This document shows positions 1-11,101 of a DNA stretch of 64,000 bases, piece after piece (within the stretch, counting starts at the first letter, position 1; the number at the start of each line of letters is the position of its first letter). The DNA lies in NCBI RefSeq assembly GCF_032854445.1, contig NC_088300.1, positions 27,821,608-27,885,607 of the forward strand. Direction: 5' to 3'. The notes under the pieces are model-generated. The model did not search any database and had not been told where the DNA came from. It was given only the letters and a program-made list of their open reading frames with translations. The translations under genes were made by a program, and so were the position numbers. Origin of the DNA: Liolophura sinensis. Taxonomy: Eukaryota; Mollusca; Polyplacophora; Chitonida; Chitonidae.

Positions 1-322
1 GTCAAGAGATGTGATTTTCTCTGGGCCAAATCTGGATTCCTCCTCTCATAAATCTTACTATCTTCATATCGGTGAAATATTCTGCTTTGTGTTGTTAAAC
101 TTTCAACTAAATGATTGTTTAAATTTGATACTGGCATTGAAAGCTGCTTTTCAGAAGAGTCATGGTTATTGCAGACTCACAGTTAAACAGTGATCTGCAA
201 AGTACATATAACTTCCTTGGCAACAAGCACCGTAATGCTACTCAAGTTATGTAAAACAGGCATGAGGTCCTGATTGTGATGCCTCTGTGTTTCACTGTAT
301 TTAATGTTTTATTTTTCTTTAG

Positions 323-409
323 ATGAGTGAGCAGTTGCAGTCAAAGATGACCCGTTACCAACTGCATGTGGATTCCCTAGCAGAGAACTTGGACACCCTG
401 ATGACATAA
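323..409 (+). CDS. Terminal coding exon of an unrecognised gene (partial)
   Basis: A pyrimidine-rich acceptor (TTTCTTTAG) ends at 322. The frame that follows is open for 28 codons and stops with TAA at 407-409. The peptide starts MSEQLQSKMTRYQLHV and ends ENLDTLMT. It is charged and heptad-like, as in a coiled-coil C-terminus. The entering phase cannot be fixed because the upstream exon lies outside the window, so the ATG at 323 need not be a start codon. AATAAA at 576-581 is a plausible poly(A) signal. The gene converges with the minus-strand bHLH gene downstream. I do not recognise the protein. Confidence 0.5.
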   Translation: MSEQLQSKMTRYQLHVDSLAENLDTLMT

Positions 410-575
410 TTAATGTTAATTTCAAAGATGAACACATGACACAAAAAATATTTTTATCAGAATCTAAAACCATTTCCATTTTTTTTTATGTCAACCACCA
501 TACATTGAGCATGCCTTGAAAACAAAGCACATGTTTCTTCTGACAATCCCATCAATCATTGTATTTATCAATTCA

Positions 576-581
576 AATAAA
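576..581 (+). terminator. Poly(A) signal AATAAA
   Basis: A canonical AATAAA lies about 170 bp after the TAA of the exon ending at 409. It is the first such hexamer downstream on the plus strand and fits a short 3' UTR. Confidence 0.4.
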
Positions 582-738
582 TACTTTTCTTATGTTAAAT
601 GAATAGTCTGTCACATTATTAAAACAAGATTGTAAAAGCCCTTATTTCGTACAAGTTCTGTAAGTGGACTGAACTAGGAATGGTGGCCTGCAGTTTGGAC
701 TTGCAGTTAGTCATACTGTTCCTGTATCATTGTCAGAT

Positions 739-835
739 TGGGATGGGGCCATGGTCTTGTGGTTAGAGGAGATTGCCTTTCCATTGCTAGGACACACAAG
801 GGCAGGTTCAAACTTGGCCTTGGACATCCAGTATA
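739..835 (+). repeat. tRNA-like SINE head, degenerate
   Basis: A box A-like stretch (TGGTCTTGTGGTTAGAG, about 752-768) is followed about 35 bases on by a box B-like stretch (GCAGGTTCAAACTTGG, about 802-817). This is the internal pol III promoter arrangement of tRNA-derived SINEs. No cloverleaf with a paired acceptor stem is evident, so it is not a tRNA gene. Confidence 0.4.
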
Positions 836-1032
836 TATTTATTTATAAATAAAAGTACTCATGAGGCCTTGGTGACAATAAGTGGTCAACAACATTTGTG
901 TGGTCAAATGTATATAGTATATCATTCACTCAATTTCTTGGCTTGTTTATTATTCCTGCGACATGAGGGAGACTGTTTGAGGGAACAGTCAGTTAAAGTT
1001 CGTCTGAGCCCATGGCCTGGCTTAAATGCTAA

Positions 1033-1216
1033 CCAGGGTCCAGTTGTTCAAAAGTGTATTAGCTAATACCAATATTAAGTCATATCTCACACTTAAAATT
1101 TTAGCCAAACTAGGCAGCTAATGCAATTTTTTTTTAAGCTATTAAGTACAAAACAGAAAACATGCCTTGACTAAAAATTTGGCACAAAATCTGAAAAACA
1201 GTTCTGAACAACCTGG
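1033..1216. mobile_element. MITE-like foldback element, copy 1
   Basis: The left end reads CCAGGGTCCAGTTGTTCA (1033-1050). The right end reads TGAACAACCTGG (1205-1216), an imperfect inverted complement of the left end. The interior (GTGTATTAGCTAAT...) resembles that of the element at 8144-8357. It has no coding capacity. Short length, inverted ends and a second copy nearby point to a non-autonomous DNA element or foldback repeat. Target duplications are not clear. Confidence 0.5.
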
Positions 1217-1574
1217 CTTATGTACATTTATCATGTCAGTCAGGTATGAATTTGTTGTATGTAAAGCAATGCCAAGTGAGCCTTTGCTAACCTAGATGTC
1301 ACGCAAACTGTGTCACATCAAAACGCACTCTTTAATTGGGGACAAGGACAACCGCTTTAATCAAGTACTAGTAAGGAAAAATTTCTATTTCCTGAATTCC
1401 TGACACATGAACATGCACCAATTATTCAAACTTCTGACTGATTTGTGAAATAAAATGACCAGATTTCTTCTGTAAACTGCAGTATGTCCAAAATGGAACA
1501 GTTAAAAGACCTTCATCTCTTTGTCACACAAAATCCCTTTTGTTTCATCTGTTTGTTGTCAATCATTTGCAACA

Positions 1575-4042
1575 TCAGTATGGGCTGTACTTTATTAAGA
1601 AGTCCTGAAAAAAAAGAAGTCTCTTTTACACATGTGCCAGAACAGTGCTGAGTCATGCTTTTATTCTGTGTTTACTAGAAACACCAAGCTATATTCTGGT
1701 ACCTACATCTATTATTGCTCACCCTTTAGGCTAAGATTGACGTCAATCACAAATTATTGTTAGCAGAAGAAAGAAAGACTGTTAAAGACTATTTTTTTTC
1801 GATTTGCAACTCTCCATCTGCTCTGTGTAAATAAACAATTTAAAGCATTCAGGTCGTAAATAACAATGTAGAAAATGTACCACCAAGATTAAAGGAAACG
1901 CACCTACCTCTAGTAGAGGGTGCTGTGGTTCTGCATTAACTTGTCACAGTGCTTTGAAGAGTAATAGTGAAGTTAAGTAAATTTGTTAATGTTTTTTTCA
2001 ACTATTTGATAATAAGGTAAAATTAAAGAATCACCTTATCATACTGATCTCCAACAAATGTTCTTAGAAAATGGACATATCGTGCAGCAAATTCAAATAC
2101 AGTTGCTTTATCCGTCTTATCTGACATTCCTGGTACCAATTGCCTCATCAAGTGACATGCATCTCGTATTCGAGCCCTGCAACAAGTGATGTGTGAGTGA
2201 AACTCAAAAAGCTTTTAAAAGATGTACATGAATGAAATTAAAATATGATTAAAGCATGCATCTTAAAATTTACCTTAACAGATTATAAAAATATCCTAAT
2301 CAAATTATAAATGAATCATTTCAGTAATTTATCAGGGACTTTACCTTCGTATGCGTTCCTTGTGATTATGTTGTTGCCTGCTTGGGTCACTGTCATCTTG
2401 TCGACTGTAATACGGTGAGGTAATTTCCAAACTCTGTTTAGCCCTTTCTACCTGCTCTTGAAGTAGAGATGGATAAGGTGCTCTGTGGGGGCTCACACTG
2501 TCCCTTGCATCACTAGACTGTTCCACTTCTTCCCCACTGCTGTTAAGCTGTATACCACTATTATCAGACTGCCAAAGAAAACTGAATAAACATTAGGTAA
2601 AACAGGCCAGCCATACGACAGCACAAGCAGATCTTGTACCCTGGTTGTACAGATGAAAAACAAAGAAATTTTACAACTCTTAAGTGAAGTAGTTCTGCAG
2701 ATAATTATGGACGTAAGAACATGCAACACCATGTACCATAATATGATCTGTTGTATAAGATTACCAAAATTAAACTAGCTTTATACTTGCCTGTCTTTGT
2801 AGACTGTTCAGCACAATCCCATGATTGAGTCCACAATGTGATGAAACTCCAACAGGCTTTCCATTGTTAGTTACATTTACTGGTGATGTTTGAAGGCCTA
2901 TTCTCATTTGTGACTGAAAATATGGCTGTGGCACAAGAACCAATTGGGTACTGGTTTCATTCGGTTGCATCACCATTATTTCTCCACTGCTCTGCAGTTG
3001 AAGGGACTGGAGTATGTTTAACTGTTGCTGAGCTGAGGACACGACTGTCGGAGAGGAATTTTGAATCCTTTCCTTCACATCAGATGACTGTATTTTCCAG
3101 CCTGAAACCACTGGGTTCTCAAGAGTAGGGCTTGTAACACTTTCACTGTAAGATTGCAGATATGCCATTATTATAAGGAACATTAATTACCTCATTTCTT
3201 GCCTTATTACGTTAACTTGACCTATGTAACTATATGGCCACTGTAATTACACAAGCAAATACCATTAAATATGCATTTGCATTCTGTTTGGTTCAACATC
3301 ATCAAACTAAGGTCAGTGCCTGAGGCAAACAGAATTTACTGGATTTATATTATTTGCGCTACTTGTTAAATACATACCATCCATTTAATCTCAGATTTGT
3401 CTGTTCACTTTCACCATTGCTGCTGTTCCTTGACTTGCAACACCGGTCATTCTCTTCTATCCTGTTTGGTTCCTTGTCAACAATTATAGTGTTCTCCAGA
3501 ACATGGTTTTCTACTGTTTTGAAACAAGGCAAAGACCAGTCTGCTTGTAGACACGTGTTATTATGGAAGTTTACAACACCTGAACTGTCTTCGCTATTCT
3601 TTTCCTGAGAACCATTTGTAACATTGCAATATTTTGCTGCCTGGACAGAATTCAAGAACACAAGCTTTCCACTTTTGTCACATGATTGACGGTTTGAAGC
3701 TTTATTTGAAGCGCAGCTGTCCCCAATTTGCACGGCATTAGCAACAATCTTCATTACCTTTGATGGCCTATCTGGTAAGCCATTTAAAACATCGACATCT
3801 TCTATCTCGCTGTTTTTCCGTTTCAGGTTGCACTCATCATTGCTTTTTGCGCCACGCTTCTGTCTTACTTCGAATGATTTGGCAGTGTCGTGTACCTTGC
3901 TCGATACTGACAGCGGAGCTCGACCAAACATCAACTCTCTGGCACAGGTTCGATTCCCAGCAGCCGAGTTCATCTGAAAATTTTCTGACGGGCAATTCTG
4001 TTGCGGAGGTGGCACAGACGCAGGCACGGTACCTTTTCCCAT
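1575..4042 (-). CDS. TCFL5/SOHLH-like bHLH transcription factor, five exons, 471 residues
   Basis: Coding exons on the minus strand are 4042-3378, 3145-2791, 2568-2345, 2176-2035 and 1604-1575. Phases 2, 0, 2 and 0 agree at all four junctions, giving 471 residues. The start ATG (4042-4040) has a good context (ACAAAATGG); the open frame upstream lacks an ATG. Residues about 1-400 are Ser/Asn/Gln-rich and look disordered. The bHLH lies at the C-terminus (about 405-460): basic region HNHKERIRR-ARIRDAC, with the ERxRR residues E411, R414 and R415 kept, then helix-loop-helix segments around LMRQLVPGM and FEFAARYVHFLR. The last exon adds DFLIKYSPY and stops. The C-terminal bHLH and the DKAT motif before helix 2 resemble TCFL5 and, less closely, SOHLH2. 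Family membership is inferred from memory. The expected role is a nuclear E-box-binding regulator. Confidence 0.85.
2789..2790 (-). other. GC-AG intron donor in the bHLH gene
   Basis: Exon 2 ends ...CTACAAAGACAG and the intron begins GCAAGT. This matches the strong consensus typical of GC-AG introns (AG|GCAAGT). Phase 0 here matches the phase-0 start of exon 3 at 2568. A nearby GT (CAA|GTATAA) would break the reading frame. Confidence 0.75.
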
Positions 4043-4300
4043 TTTGTTAGCACAGATAGCTATCCGCCACTGGCCTTTGTAAAAGTGTAGAGTGTAAAGC
4101 ACCTGTCAAAAAAGTTGCGCACGCTCTAAGCACGAGTCATGACCGTCAAATGCGCGTTCCATTGAAGGCGTCTCGCTGTCGAAACGTGCAGACGACAGTG
4201 ACGTCACAAGACTCGGAAGGACTCGCTGCTTTTCGGTGACGTTTTCGGGGATCTTCGGGTAAAACACCACGTGACAGTGGCTGACCTGTCTCGGTCACAC
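4043..4300 (-). promoter_or_regulatory. Promoter region of the bHLH gene with CRE and E-box
   Basis: This is a GC- and CpG-richer stretch directly upstream of the bHLH start codon. It holds a perfect CRE palindrome TGACGTCA (4199-4206) and an E-box CACGTG (4268-4273). A TSS cannot be placed and no TATA box is obvious. The E-box could allow bHLH feedback, but that is inference only. Confidence 0.45.
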
Positions 4301-5199
4301 TCTAAGAATGGAACACCTACTTGTACATCTTTGAACACGTGTCTACAACAGTTTGGCCACCTGCGAGACATTTTATCATAAAATTATTGCTAGCGTGGAA
4401 AGACAGAAGCTAAATTAAAGAATGACGATTTCATACTTGTTAAGTGCACTACTATGGTATACTTTGGCCCTAAATAGCTTATAATTGACCTGTAGCAAGG
4501 AAGTAGCGAGTTCGAATCCAATTTTTTTTCTCCCTAGCGCTCTCCTCTCTCTCTGTCTTTTTTTTTGTGTGTGTGTGTGTGTTGTTTTCTTCTTTTTTGT
4601 TTTCTTCCCACCTCCTTTTTTGCACGGTAGTAGGCAATGGTGATAACACTAATTCGGCCGTAGATAAGCCAGACCGAACAACCGGACTGCTGTACTGTTT
4701 TTGCTGACAACGCTCGCCCGTCTATCCAAATCTGTCAAAATCGTCACAGCCAAGATATCTCTGCTATCGATATAAGTATAGGTATCCAATTAAAAAATTT
4801 ATCTGGGCTATTTGTTTCATTATTGTTTTAATTGCCGCAAGTCATGCTGTCTTCCATTTTGTCCTATATACGTACATAGGAAGGTCTGTTAGCAACCGTG
4901 CAGCTCGGTCCCCTCTCTCCCCTCCCATAGGCCTACTGGGCCTCGTCGTATAAGTTAAATATTCTTAAGTACCGCTAAGGATAAAACACGAATCAAATGA
5001 GTTTAAAAAAAGGTAAATAAATATTTGACTGTTTAACGCCAATTTTTTCTTTTGGTTGGAGGAACCATACTGCTCAAGATAAATTTTCCAAAGTGTGATA
5101 CACAGTTATGAATTACACCGTTATGATATTTGTGGAAAACAGAGGATCTACAACAAACGTTAGACTACGCAAACAGCTTCATGCATGCATGCAAGAGCG

Positions 5200-5345
5200 T
5201 CGCCCATTCCGATTATTGTCACTAAGAACTCACAAACTGTGAGTTCACAAATTCCCTGCCCGAGACCGGCATTGAACCCACATCTGGTATGTCCTACGTA
5301 ATGATTAAAAGGCAAGCGCCTTGTAGCCACTCGGCACAAAACGTC
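5200..5345 (-). repeat. tRNA-like SINE head, minus strand
   Basis: On the minus strand a box A-like GTGGCTACAAGG (5331-5320) precedes a box B-like GGGTTCAATGCC (5279-5268). The spacing and the GCGCTTGCCTTT sequence between them resemble a tRNA-Leu/Ser-type D arm. Flanking stems do not pair, so a tRNA-derived SINE is more likely than a functional tRNA. Confidence 0.4.
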
Positions 5346-6317
5346 ATCTCTTTTATTATACGCATCTAATATCAAACGATTACTAGACTAAGATCAAAAA
5401 AATTTGGTAGCGACGAAGTAAACCCTCCAATTAGGCCTGTATAGGAAAAAGATATGTTTACACCCTTCGCTGTTCCCTCTGGTTTTACTTGCTTCTGAGT
5501 CGGCAAATGTAGGCTACGTATTTCTAAAATCTATAAGCATGCCTTCCCGGAACAAAATTTTAACCTCACATGCGTGTAACACAAAGATGTCTTTTTCGTG
5601 ACTTCATTTGTTATAATAGTATTGACGGATTCATTTCATGCGAAGTCCTGCAGATTTGCCAGACGATCCCAAGCACTTGCTAACAACCGTGCGGACGAAC
5701 AGACGGACTGAGCATGATGAGTGATAAAATAAAATCAATAAAACAATTAGAAATTGGTATAACGTATATTCTTGAGACTTGTTGTGTACAGAATTTCATT
5801 ATTATTATTTTTTTTTTTTTTTGCGAAAAAGGGTTGTTTGAACAGGCTGTATATTTATTGGTAAAAACTGAGGATTCGTATACAAATGAGTTAATTTATG
5901 CCGACGTTTTCACGAATAACAGTGTACTATAAGCTCGGACAAAACATACTAGTATATACAATTATATAGGATATATGATGATATTTAATGACTTAACGAT
6001 CCGCCTAAAGTACTTCAGGCCAAAGCTGTGAAGTCTGTTTTGTCGACAGATTTTGATAACGTGCATATAGTAGGCCTACTCGCGTGTTACAATTGAAGAC
6101 TTGAGGATGAGCTACACAGGGCTGTCCAAATGGCAGTAGAACGCAGCGTTTTTCTCTGTGACGTTACAGTGGGTGAGTACTTCATATGTTTTGTGAGCAC
6201 ATAAAAACACCGATAATTGTCACATAATAAAGGAAAAAAAAAACAAATGGGTTCACAGCTTTGGTCAGGTATTGATAGAGGCGGGAAGGAGTTTTACGAG
6301 TTCCCCATTAAACCACT

Positions 6318-6398
6318 CTCATCCAGTTTCCTCCCACCATAATGCTGGACGCCGACTTTGGAAAATATTTTGAGTACGGACTGACCCCACGAGCCCAA
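6318..6398 (+). repeat. SINE-B 3' fragment
   Basis: It carries the hallmark TTTCCTCCCACCATAATGC, followed by a degenerate TTTGAGTACGG. Both are found in the body and tail of the SINE-B family described at 37798. Confidence 0.5.
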
Positions 6399-6633
6399 CT
6401 GAACTAAGCTTATTTGTCTGTTTTTCTTCAGATTCTTTGGTTGTCGCTTAAATGTAGGCCTACATACGTGTTAATCTTTGTCACTTTGATAAGCCTATAC
6501 ATCTATACAAGGAGGCATCCAAGTAAATTACCACATCGATGTGTATATACGGACAACAGAGGGAGGAAATCTTGATAAAAATATTTTCTTACATACATGC
6601 TGTAATCTAGATTTGTTGAACATACTCTACAAC

Positions 6634-7965
6634 TCAGACAGTATTTTCTTTTTTGCTTACCTCCTTTTGGGTCTTCGATCCATTGTGCACTTTGACAGCC
6701 TTTGTGCAAACAGATTTCCAGAAAACTGTGCGGAATTGTTGACCGATGGCAAGGTATAGAAAAAGGTTCAATGCTGAATTAACGGAATCTAGAAAATCAA
6801 AAAAGATCTTACCAATGACCCAGGAATAGTGATCTTTGTCGTTGTTTGAATAGTCCTGGTGAAAATTGCCAATGATTGAGTGGATGAGGTTTGGGCCAAC
6901 GAACAACAAAAAGAGAACAGACACAGCAATCAGCATCCAGGTCATTCTGAGTTGCTCAATATCTCGTGCGCTTGTGTTTGTCGAAAATGTATTGGCATTG
7001 GATTTGCGATGAAGGGAGAAAATGATATAAACGTATGCTATGTAAACGGATGGATTTCTCTTCGTGATCTCTGTTGGTTGAAAAACGATTATAGATGTAT
7101 TCATAACCGGGCGGTCTATCAAAGCCACTGTGGATCTGAATAGGTTAGGCGTTAAAATGGCGAGTATGAAAAAGGTCGCCATTAGGACGAACTTCCAGGG
7201 GTGACGGTGAAGGGGAGATCTGACTGCCACAAACCTCTCTGCAGATAACACCAGTACAAGCATGTTTGATAACCTGTCGGCACCCATTTTCAAAAAAGAT
7301 GTGGATATGACATGATACTGCAAAGAAAAAGCAGTTCGATGTTAGAGAGAAACGTTAAATATTCGAATTAGTTCCATTGCCCATTCTGTCAGTACAATTA
7401 TCGAGTGTGCCAAATCAGCAATACCAACCGCTAAAAGAAAGTATTGAAGGAGTTGCGCATATCTTTTCGAGTGAAAACGAACACATTCAAAACGTTACAA
7501 ACGATAACCAAAACCTGCAACAATTGGGAGCATTATGGAATTCAAAATGATTCTGACAATGTCAACAACGTCTTTGGTAATGAACCCCCACCAGATGTCA
7601 AGTGTATCTCTCACTTCATGGGCCATGCATGTCTGATTGGTTTGAGTCGAAATACACATCGTTTCGTTCATATCACTCCAGCTCGCAGAGATGTTTTTCA
7701 GGGATATTGTTGGGGCATCGCCATCTGTGGTCGGCAGTGTCGCCGTGTCATTGACGCCAAGATTCAAATGTGCAGCCGGAGTTGGGGTTTGATCATCGAC
7801 GTCGCCATGAACAGATGTAGTGAAGGTAGTTGTTTGATCACCGACGTCATGGTTGGCCTCGTTAGTAAAGTTTGTTGTTTGATAACGGACACCAAGACTG
7901 GAGTGTGTAGTCAACGTAGCGCGCCCATTAAACACCATATAAATCAGCAAAACCACCTGCCACAT
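6634..7965 (-). pseudogene. Decayed rhodopsin-family GPCR, relative of the intact gene at 14286-15650
   Basis: Reading starts with a signal-peptide-like MWQVVLLIYMVFNGRA (ATG 7965-7963) and a Thr-rich ectodomain with several N-glycosylation sequons. The frame breaks near 7495-7515, at TM1. It continues in another frame (VCNVLNVFVFTRKDMRNSF) and breaks again near 7436-7445. TM2 (FLLAVGIADLA) follows in the third segment. A TAA at 7344-7342 sits where the intact relative has Tyr. TM3 keeps RLSN...LVLSAERFVAVR. About 22 residues of TM5 are missing near 7015-7035, although the frame is kept. TM6, TM7 and the tail end at 6634. The alignment is by eye. Two frameshifts, a stop and a lost TM helix make function very unlikely. 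Confidence 0.85.
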
Positions 7966-8143
7966 TTTACCACCTGAAAAGAGACATGTAGTTTTGACAT
8001 GCACGCCTGTATATGCTCAAAATGTCATGTATAAATACATCTATATAGAAAAAAGTCGTTATTTTGTCTGCGCAACAAAAATGCTTGTATTAAAGAACTA
8101 TAAACTGGCATGATACAGGCATCCCTCATGAAGTGCTAAAGAC

Positions 8144-8357
8144 CTGGGTCCAGTAGTTCGAAGGTGTATTAGTTAATTCTGGTATTAATTCATATTTTAT
8201 ATTTAAAATTTTATAGCCAAACTCATCAGCCAATGCAGTTGTCCAAAGTCAAAGTATAGCACCAGCAAAATTAGTTCGTATTTAATACACCGTTACACAA
8301 TATACTTTAAGTTGAATCTGGTACTAAGTCTTAAAACGGTTTGAACAACTGGGCCCA
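8144..8357. mobile_element. MITE-like foldback element, copy 2
   Basis: The ends CTGGGTCCAGTAGTTCGA (8144-8161) and TTGAACAACTGGGCCCAA (8341-8358) are inverted complements with a few mismatches. The interior resembles the copy at 1033-1216 (GTGTATTAG, GGTATTAA, AAATTTTA, AGCCAA). It has no ORF. A non-autonomous element is the simplest reading. Confidence 0.55.
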
Positions 8358-8711
8358 ATGCAATATCAAGCAGTCTATTTGATGGCATTCTTACATTAAA
8401 TCACTCTACCTTACATAAAGCACGGGGAAATCTGAAATGGTATGTTCATCAGCTGTCATCTGTGTTGAAGAATTCTGTCCATCAGACTACAGGTATACAG
8501 TATATATATGCACACACACGTGGGTATATTATGTGTAATAAATATAAAATTGCCCCATTTAAATGTCATTGAATAGCCGGGAATAACCAACAGAAAAAAG
8601 ACATTATTTCAATCACTCCAACAGCAAGTTCAAGGAAATTTGTTGTAATGAATCCATAATTTGGATTGCTGACTAATTTGTGTTCTCCTAAGAGTATGCT
8701 AAATGCTAAAT

Positions 8712-8724
8712 GGGGGGGGGGGGG
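8712..8724 (+). repeat. G13 homopolymer
   Basis: Thirteen consecutive G followed by AGGG. It is prone to length error in assembly and could form a G-quadruplex. Confidence 0.9.
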
Positions 8725-9687
8725 AGGGCTTTGATCAAGAGATCGATGAGCGAGGCCACGTACTACGGAAGGTAAAAAATTCCCTCTCAACCAACCAAAC
8801 AGATTTCAAACAGAGGAAACCACTGAAATCCCACAGAAGAGCATGTACCATCTACCATAAGGTATATGTACCACCCATGAAGTGAATACGACGTCGTCAT
8901 ATTCATACAAGTTGACGGATTTACCCGTCAGAATTCCCCATAAAATAGACGAAGATTGCTCTTACGTCTGCTATGCAAAGACTTAAGTTTTCAAAACTGT
9001 TCTTCTAAAAATCCAAATTATACACTGAAAACTTGCATCCCCTGAAAATGACTTCTGCCAAAACAGGTCTCTTTTGCCGTTCGTTTATTTGTTTGTCTGT
9101 CTGTCTGTCAGTCAGGGACTTAACGACAAAAGTTATGGAGGGATCTAAATAAAATTTGGTACACAGTTTGGCCTCCATATGGATTGATCTCAATGTGGAT
9201 CCGCATTGAGAAATGTTTTGAACGATTCATCGCTCTCGTAAAATGTCTGTCAGCAAAACTTTGTTTACTTCTTCAAACACTTTTCCGAAGCTATTAATTT
9301 TTAAACGATTCCTTACCATTGTCAGATGTCGTATAAATTGTCATCTTACAATTACTGATTCCCTAATTAATATCGGAATCGACCACCGGGCAGGAGGAAG
9401 AGGAAGCTTTCAATTCCCGTGACCGATGCATGGCGCTGTGTCCGATTGGACAATCACACATATCGCAATCAACATGCAGTCAGCCATTTAACACGCATAC
9501 TTGTATAATGCCTCAGTCCTCTGTGGCTATGTCGGTTAAAGCGATGGCGATAGCTGATAAATTTTCACCTCTTATGAACTGGTGGAGTAAGCGCCCGGAG
9601 TAAGTCACCAACTTTCGCCAGGTAACCGACAAACCATCTGATGGTTTCGAACATGTGACCTCACTGGTTAAGGGTGAACTGGCGAAG

Positions 9688-9701
9688 CCCCCCCCCCCCC
9701 C
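9688..9701 (+). repeat. C14 homopolymer
   Basis: Fourteen consecutive C followed by TCCCC. This is the same kind of tract as at 8712, on the opposite strand. Confidence 0.9.
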
Positions 9702-9764
9702 TCCCCGTTTTATTTTCACATGTAGATATATTGTGATCATGTGAATAATGTTCACATCAACATA

Positions 9765-9978
9765 TGTTGATCTTCTATAGAACATTTTAGAACGTTATGG
9801 TGTACTATAGCTGACCAACACTATCTATCATCATCAACACTTTCCCAGTTAGTTGCTGTAAGTAAGTTCCGATGTTGATCTTCTATAGAACATTTTAGAA
9901 CGTTATGGTGTACTATAGCTGACCAACACTATCTATCATCATCAACACTTTCCCAGTTAGTTGCTGTAAGTAAGTTCC
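9765..9978 (+). repeat. 108-bp tandem duplication
   Basis: The segment starting TGTTGATCTTCTATAGAACA at 9765 repeats at 9873, essentially without change, through ...GTAAGTAAGTTCC. There are two copies of 108 bp, so the duplication is recent or is an assembly artefact. Confidence 0.9.
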
Positions 9979-10770
9979 ATTTTGGTCCAATGATGTCTCA
10001 CAAAAGCCTCACCGATTCCTTGTTTCTTTTCTGGGGTGATGTAAAACATATTGAATATAGATAACCTCATCGTGTATACTGACCGACATTATAGTTATCG
10101 TACATGTTAAAACAAATTGATATGACTGGTAGGTTATAAGCAACAGGCTCAAAATTTACAGAGTTGTAAGCTTGTGTGGTTGTCGATATAACAGCGAGAA
10201 AAACAGTGATGAGATAAAACACCACCTTCGTTCTCATGCACCATGAGCTACACCTATACTCTGGGCCATTAATGTTGCATTATTGATTGCCGTATTGGTG
10301 TTATATTGTCTCCCACATACAAGCCATGCAGTGTATGTTTGTTGTCACCCGATACATTTGTTCCGTTTACCTTTGTATTAAAGTATCCAAAAGCGTTAAT
10401 CTGTGGAATATTTAATTTGTATGACGTACTTCCCTACATCTGCTTATGTCGAATATCTTTAATTTCATGCCTATAAAGAGTGTCTTGGTACATGCTATCC
10501 TTTACATATTATATATAATGGCCAACGTAAGGTAAACCTTGATCCTCGGCTACATGTTGATAAGAATCAGTCCTGTTATATTTTAAAGTTAACATCTTCC
10601 AGTTTTTACACAGCTTAGCTTTACACCGAAAAAAAAAGCCCTTCTCTTTTATCTAAAATGAATCAACCACTTTCTTTCACACCCAAGAGTCATTATTCAC
10701 GTACATACTGTGTGATGCAAAGTTTGTGAACTTTGTTGATCTTATAAATCATGGATTTTTGTGGTAATAA

Positions 10771-10904
10771 TTTCCAATTAATTTCGATTTTCTGCGACTC
10801 TTTTGTAACACCCAAATGTATGGGTGTATCTCATACAATTAATTTCCAATTAATTTCGATTTTCTGCGACTCTTTTGTAACACCCAAATGTATGGGTGTA
10901 TCTC
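10771..10904 (+). repeat. 72-bp tandem duplication containing a hairpin
   Basis: TTTCCAATTAATTTCGATTT recurs at 10771 and 10843. Each copy contains ACACCCA-AATGTA-TGGGTGT, a 7-bp stem with a 6-base loop. The two copies are almost identical. Confidence 0.85.
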
Positions 10905-11101
10905 TGCGCTGACATTTCAAAAATGTTTTAGGACAATGCCAGAATGAAAAAAGAAACTGTTAGAACGACATCCACGAGCATGGTTCATGTTATTTTGCTA
11001 TATTAATGCGCGATGACGGTGTTTTGTTCTGTTCGTGAAACTATATGAGAGCTGGTTTTATTGTTCATCTCTAATTAGTGTACGCTCATATCAATAATTC
11101 A

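Larger units (their letters stand above)
410..1574. other. Intergenic region between converging genes
   Basis: This interval holds the 3' UTR of the plus-strand exon, a tRNA-like SINE head and a foldback element. The 3' UTR of the minus-strand bHLH gene probably runs into it from 1574. I see no supported coding sequence. Confidence 0.5.
4301..6633. other. Intergenic region with SINE fragments and simple repeats
   Basis: It contains a (TG)n/pyrimidine tract (4540-4600), a minus-strand tRNA-like SINE head (5200-5340), a T-run near 5810-5822, and a fragment of the SINE-B 3' part near 6318-6398. A short plus-strand ORF at 6130-6172 (MAVERSVFLCDVTV...) ends exactly at a GTGAGT donor. It could be a first coding exon, but nothing confirms it. 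Confidence 0.35.

Noticed and set aside
3354-4050. Plus-strand ORFs over the bHLH first exon
   Set aside because: They are antisense shadows. The minus strand has a full set of phase-consistent exons ending in a bHLH domain.
7444-7977. 177-residue plus-strand ORF opposite the GPCR pseudogene
   Set aside because: It is the antisense shadow of the receptor ectodomain, whose minus-strand reading has a signal peptide, sequons and homology to the intact gene.
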